Below are positions 30,913 to 34,092 of a stretch of DNA of 34,092 bases, piece after piece. The stretch covers positions 1-34,092 of the forward strand of contig SHVW01000019.1 in NCBI GenBank assembly GCA_009694085.1. The letters are read 5' to 3'. The first letter of the stretch is position 1; every line of letters begins with the position of its first letter. Source of the stretch: Alphaproteobacteria bacterium (GTDB taxonomy: Bacteria; Pseudomonadota; Alphaproteobacteria; SHVW01). Below the pieces are notes generated by a model. That model searched no databases. It was not told the origin of the DNA and worked only from the letters and a program-made list of their open reading frames with translations. The position numbers and the translations under genes were made by a program.

Positions 30913-32543
30913 GCCCTGTTCTCCTTCATGGGATCGTTGCGCTTGAGATCGGCGAGTACGGCATGGGCGGCGTTATGGCCGGGCACGCCGGTGATGTAAC
31001 CGCCCGGCCACGTTCCCGAACCCGAGAGGTAGAGGCCGCCGAGCGGCGTGCGGTAGTCGCTGACCGCCCAATGCGGCCGCGCGCCGAACATGCGCCCGGG
31101 TAGCATGTCGCCATGGGTGATGTTGCCCTCGACGAGACCCAGTTCGGCTTCGATCTCGACCGGGCTGATGAATCGCTTGGCGACGATGCGGTCGGGCAGA
31201 TCGGGCATCATGTCGCTGAGGATGCGGATGCAGTGATTGCCGTAGCGCTCCTTCTCCGTCGCCCAGCTGCCCTCGCGCAGGCGATAGGGCGCGTGAAACA
31301 GGTTCACGCTCATCAGATGCTTGCCCGCCGGCGCCAGTCCCGGCGAGGTGGCGGACGGGATCAGGCCCCAGATGATCGGCGTTTCCGACGGCACGCCGCG
31401 CAGCGCGTCGAGAATCGAATTCTCGATCCAGTCGAGCGACGCGCCAATGCGGAATTGGGTGGAGGCCGCCACGGCGGGATCCAAATCGGGCGGCAAACCA
31501 GCATAGCGTGGCAGCCCATCCAGCGCCAACACGATCTTGAACGCGGAGCCGCGAATCTCCATGCCGCAGATCTCGCGCCGCAGATCGGCGCCAACCGCGG
31601 CGTCGTCGAGCAGGTCGCGGAAGGCAATCTTGGGGCTGATCGCCGAGATCACCAGGGGCGCCGCGAATTCCTCCCCCGACGCGGTCGCGACACCCGACGC
31701 GCTGCCATTGCGATGCAGGATTTTGGCGGCGGGCGTTTCGGTCCGCAGGGTCACGCCATGGTGCCGGCAGCACGCTACCAACGCGTCGACGATCGCGCCC
31801 ATGCCGCCGACCGCCAACCCCGTGGAGCCGCGCAGCGCGGCCTTGCGCGGGTCGTGATCCGCCGCGCCGTCTTGCGGCGATAACGAGGCAAGCGATAGCG
31901 GCCGCAGCAGCAAACCAAACGCAGTGCCCGCCATCGACGGCGGCGTCAGATTGCCCGCCATCGCCACCATGCTAAGCAGCGCCTTGGCCTCGACCGAACC
32001 GAGCGCGTCGTTGAGCATGTCGGTCAAGCTGCCGTAGAAGACGCGATTGAACATGCGCTTCTGTTCCGGCGTCGTCATCCGGCGCGCGACCTCGATCAGA
32101 TCGGGCGCGGGCTCGAACATGGAAACGCGCATGTCCTGGGCGAATTGCTCAAGCTCGGCCAGCAGCCGGTGATAGCGGCCGGCCTCGCCGGGACTGAGCG
32201 CGTCGAGCTGGGCATCGACACGCGCCTTATCCCGCCAGCCGATGAAGCATTTGCCGGGAAAGCCGTGAACGACGACCAGATCGGGTTTGACGAAGCGAAG
32301 CCCGAACCGCGCCAGCTCCAACTCGTGCACCACGCGCGGTTCGAGCGAACCGGGCGAGTTCGAGAACGACACCCGGTAGCCCGGCAGAAACTCCATCGTG
32401 CCGCACGGCCCGCCCATGCGGTCGCGCGCCTCGACGACGGCGACACGCAATCCAGCGCGGCCGAGATAGGCAGCCGCGACCAGGCCGTTATGCCCGCCAC
32501 CGACGACGATCGCGTCGTAGCGATTGGCTTGGCTACTCGGCAT
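30909..32543 (-). CDS. CrtI/phytoene-desaturase-like FAD oxidoreductase
   Basis: 544 residues. The FAD-binding motif GGGHNG (15-20) is followed by VAVVEARDRMGGPCGT; the C-terminal GGLYLSGSGTWPGGYITGVPGHNA is the second FAD contact typical of phytoene-dehydrogenase-like and amine-oxidase-like enzymes. There is no carotenoid gene nearby, and this bacterial group is generally uncharacterised (often called NAD(P)/FAD-dependent oxidoreductase). It would dehydrogenate or isomerise a hydrophobic or cyclic substrate. ATG 32543 follows the dipeptidase-like gene by 28 bases; its stop overlaps the CatC-like start. The only clear redox enzyme in the TRAP operon. Confidence 0.88.
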   Translation of the reverse strand: MPSSQANRYDAIVVGGGHNGLVAAAYLGRAGLRVAVVEARDRMGGPCGTMEFLPGYRVSFSNSPGSLEPRVVHELELARFGLRFVKPDLVVVHGFPGKCFIGWRDKARVDAQLDALSPGEAGRYHRLLAELEQFAQDMRVSMFEPAPDLIEVARRMTTPEQKRMFNRVFYGSLTDMLNDALGSVEAKALLSMVAMAGNLTPPSMAGTAFGLLLRPLSLASLSPQDGAADHDPRKAALRGSTGLAVGGMGAIVDALVACCRHHGVTLRTETPAAKILHRNGSASGVATASGEEFAAPLVISAISPKIAFRDLLDDAAVGADLRREICGMEIRGSAFKIVLALDGLPRYAGLPPDLDPAVAASTQFRIGASLDWIENSILDALRGVPSETPIIWGLIPSATSPGLAPAGKHLMSVNLFHAPYRLREGSWATEKERYGNHCIRILSDMMPDLPDRIVAKRFISPVEIEAELGLVEGNITHGDMLPGRMFGARPHWAVSDYRTPLGGLYLSGSGTWPGGYITGVPGHNAAHAVLADLKRNDPMKENRA

Positions 32544-32571
32544 ACCGGTCTCCCTCGCCCGCCGCTGTCCG

Positions 32572-33585
32572 CTATTTCACCGGTGCCCAGGTCCGCTTGA
32601 ACATGCGCATCCAATTGCCGCCCAGGAGCTTGGCCATCTCGTCGCTGTTGAAGCCGCGCTTGGTCAGCCCCTCGACCGCCTTGGGGAAATCGGCTGGCGA
32701 ACGGAACCAAGTCGGCCATTCCGCGAATTTCGGGCTGATCGCCACCGGGCTCTGGCGCGCGAAGCGGCCGGCGCGCCACCACACGATCTCAGTTTCCGGC
32801 CAGCCCGTGTAGAAATCCGTGCCGAAGCCGACATGGTCGACGCCGACGAGATCGACGGTCCAACAGATCATGTCGCAGAACGTCTTGAGCGAGGCATCGG
32901 ACCCGCCCTTCATCATGCGGGGATACATGCTGAGCCCGATCACGCCCTTGCGCTTGGCCATCGCCTTGATCAGCGCGGTCGACTTGGTCCGGCGCTTCAA
33001 CTCGATATCGGTGCCGACGAACTCGCCCGGATTGGCATGGGTGATCGCCACCGGGGTTGCGGACAACTCGATGGCCTCGAAGCAGGTGCGCTCGTTGCAA
33101 TGGGACACGTCGACCATCATGCCCAGACGGTTCATTTCGGCGATCACATTGCGGCCGAACACCTTGGATATGCCGCCGTCGTGATCTTCCCAGCAACCAT
33201 TGGCGACGTTGTTTTGTATATTGTAGGTCAACTGCACGATGCGCACGCCCAGCTTGTGAAAAATCTCCACGAGCTCGATGTCGTCCTCGAAGGGTGAGGT
33301 GTTCTGGAAGCCGAGGATGACGGCGGTGCGCCCGGACTTAGCGATCCGCTCGATGTCGGCGACGCTTTCGGCCCGGGCGATCAGATCGGCGTTCTGTTCG
33401 AACATGCGGTTCCACCGGCCGATCACCTTGAGAGTGTCGCGCGCATCCTCCCAGATCGAGAGTGTGATATGGGTGCAATCGATCCCGCCCTTGCGCCATT
33501 CCAGAAAGCGCGCCCGCTCGGGCTTGCTGTGCTGCATGGCGTCGACGAGGAATCCGCTCTTGGATGCTTTCTTGCTCGCTGTCAT
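32572..33585 (-). CDS. Peptidase M19 (membrane dipeptidase)-like protein, divergent metal site
   Basis: 337 residues of the M19/renal-dipeptidase fold. Recognised parts are VQLTYNIQNNVANGC, MMVDVSHCNERT (H162), VAITHANPGEF (H183) and VDHVGFGTDF. The N-terminal HxD ligand pair of typical dipeptidases (DGHND) is replaced by D15-A-M-Q-H19, so at least one zinc ligand is missing; similar HxD-less members with a GGIDC..T..IWED segment exist in proteobacteria and are uncharacterised to my knowledge. The frame is open to 33954, but ATG 33585 has AAGGA seven bases upstream and begins the conserved part. It could hydrolyse an amide or lactone rather than a dipeptide. Lies 28 bases after the ABC ATPase gene. 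Confidence 0.85.
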   Translation of the reverse strand: MTASKKASKSGFLVDAMQHSKPERARFLEWRKGGIDCTHITLSIWEDARDTLKVIGRWNRMFEQNADLIARAESVADIERIAKSGRTAVILGFQNTSPFEDDIELVEIFHKLGVRIVQLTYNIQNNVANGCWEDHDGGISKVFGRNVIAEMNRLGMMVDVSHCNERTCFEAIELSATPVAITHANPGEFVGTDIELKRRTKSTALIKAMAKRKGVIGLSMYPRMMKGGSDASLKTFCDMICWTVDLVGVDHVGFGTDFYTGWPETEIVWWRAGRFARQSPVAISPKFAEWPTWFRSPADFPKAVEGLTKRGFNSDEMAKLLGGNWMRMFKRTWAPVK

Positions 33586-33613
33586 GGGATGTTCCTTTTT
33601 CTTTGATACGATT

Positions 33614-34092
33614 TCACGCGGCGGCAACCCCGAAGGTCGCCTCGGACAAGCTGGTGCGAACCTCGTCGGCGTCCCAGAAATGACAGGCCACTTCATGGCC
33701 GTCGGCGACCGGGCTGAGCATCGGTTCCTGCTCGCGGCAGGGCGCGGCGGCGAAACGGCACGACGCCTGAAACCGACAGCCCACGGGTGGGCGCGACGGA
33801 TCGGGCGGATCGGCGCGGCGAACGGCGCGGCGGCGGCGGCGCTCGATCTGCGGATCGGGAATCGACACCGCCGACAACAGCGCATGGGTATAGGGATGAT
33901 GGGGTTCGCGGAATAGGCGCTCGCGCGAGGCCGTCTCCATGACCTTGCCGCCATACATCACGACGATGCCGTGGGAGATGTGACGCACGACGCTGAGATC
34001 GTGGCTGATGAACAGATAAGTCAGCCCCCTCGCCCGCTGTAGTTCTTGCAACAGATTGATGATCTGCCCCTGGATGCTGACGTCGAGCGCCG
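33614..34092 (-). CDS. Oligopeptide/dipeptide ABC transporter ATP-binding protein (OppF/DppF type), C-terminal part
   Basis: Partial gene entering from the right edge; only about 158 C-terminal residues are present, beginning just after Walker B (ALDVSIQGQIINLL is the D-loop region). Seen are the switch histidine in YLFISHDLSVVRH, then HPYTHALLSAVSIPDP, the hallmark of the oligopeptide/dipeptide C-terminal extension, with GCRFQASCRFA and a later Cys-His pair (ACHFW). It energises peptide-type import. The start is outside the window. It is the first visible gene of the minus-strand operon that continues into the M19-like gene. Confidence 0.9.
   Translation of the reverse strand, partial: ALDVSIQGQIINLLQELQRARGLTYLFISHDLSVVRHISHGIVVMYGGKVMETASRERLFREPHHPYTHALLSAVSIPDPQIERRRRRAVRRADPPDPSRPPVGCRFQASCRFAAAPCREQEPMLSPVADGHEVACHFWDADEVRTSLSEATFGVAAA

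Noticed and set aside
33278-33916. 212-codon plus-strand frame over the M19-like and ABC ATPase genes
   Set aside because: Antisense shadow covering two real genes; no recognisable motif.

Overview
The window is GC-rich bacterial DNA, dense with genes and with short intergenic gaps. Gene content (several solute-importer classes, TAXI-type TRAP transport, flavin monooxygenases, EutA-like and M19-like proteins) fits an environmental alphaproteobacterium of the Rhodospirillales/Hyphomicrobiales kind. That is inferred from style only; there is no rRNA or marker gene. I found no tRNA, CRISPR array, insertion sequence or phage gene.

Layout. (1) 1-2105, minus strand: an isochorismatase-fold cysteine hydrolase, a double-cupin protein and the N-terminus of an EutA-like reactivase that runs off the left edge. 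(2) 2331-7558, plus strand: a luciferase-like flavin monooxygenase (LLM 1) followed by a complete polyamine-type ABC importer (two permeases, binding protein, ATPase). (3) 7582-9809, minus strand: a TetR regulator and an aldehyde dehydrogenase, divergent from (4) LLM 2 at 9986-11164, with a near-perfect operator between them. (5) 11176-13660, minus strand: an alpha/beta hydrolase interrupted by an in-frame TGA, an AA_synth (DUF1185) protein and an aldo/keto reductase. (6) 13829-17630, plus strand: a Bcr/CflA-type MFS exporter, a ThDP-dependent enzyme broken by a 1-nt frameshift and an SDR dehydrogenase. (7) 17648-20558, minus strand: a flavin monooxygenase with an N-terminal NTF2-like domain, then an orphan SsuA/NMT1-type binding protein whose start is disrupted at an A6 run. 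(8) 20859-26469, plus strand: an aconitase-family LeuC/LeuD pair, an isocitrate-lyase/PEP-mutase superfamily enzyme and an SsuA/TauA-type ABC importer. (9) 26664-34092, minus strand: a compact operon of an OppF/DppF ATPase (partial), an M19-type dipeptidase homologue, a CrtI-like FAD oxidoreductase, a muconolactone-isomerase-like protein, a TAXI binding protein, a fused TRAP permease and an amidohydrolase.

Together this reads as an island of small catabolic modules, each coupling an uptake system to oxidative, hydrolytic or hydration/lyase enzymes for organic acids or N-containing small molecules. None of the substrates can be read from sequence. Two features stand out. One is a stretch of about 5 kb (13.5-18.65 kb) with three independent reading-frame lesions in otherwise well-conserved genes. 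The other is the LeuCD plus lyase plus importer module, which looks like a hydratase-lyase route for an unsaturated di/tricarboxylate rather than leucine biosynthesis; its lyase lacks the usual catalytic-cysteine motif.
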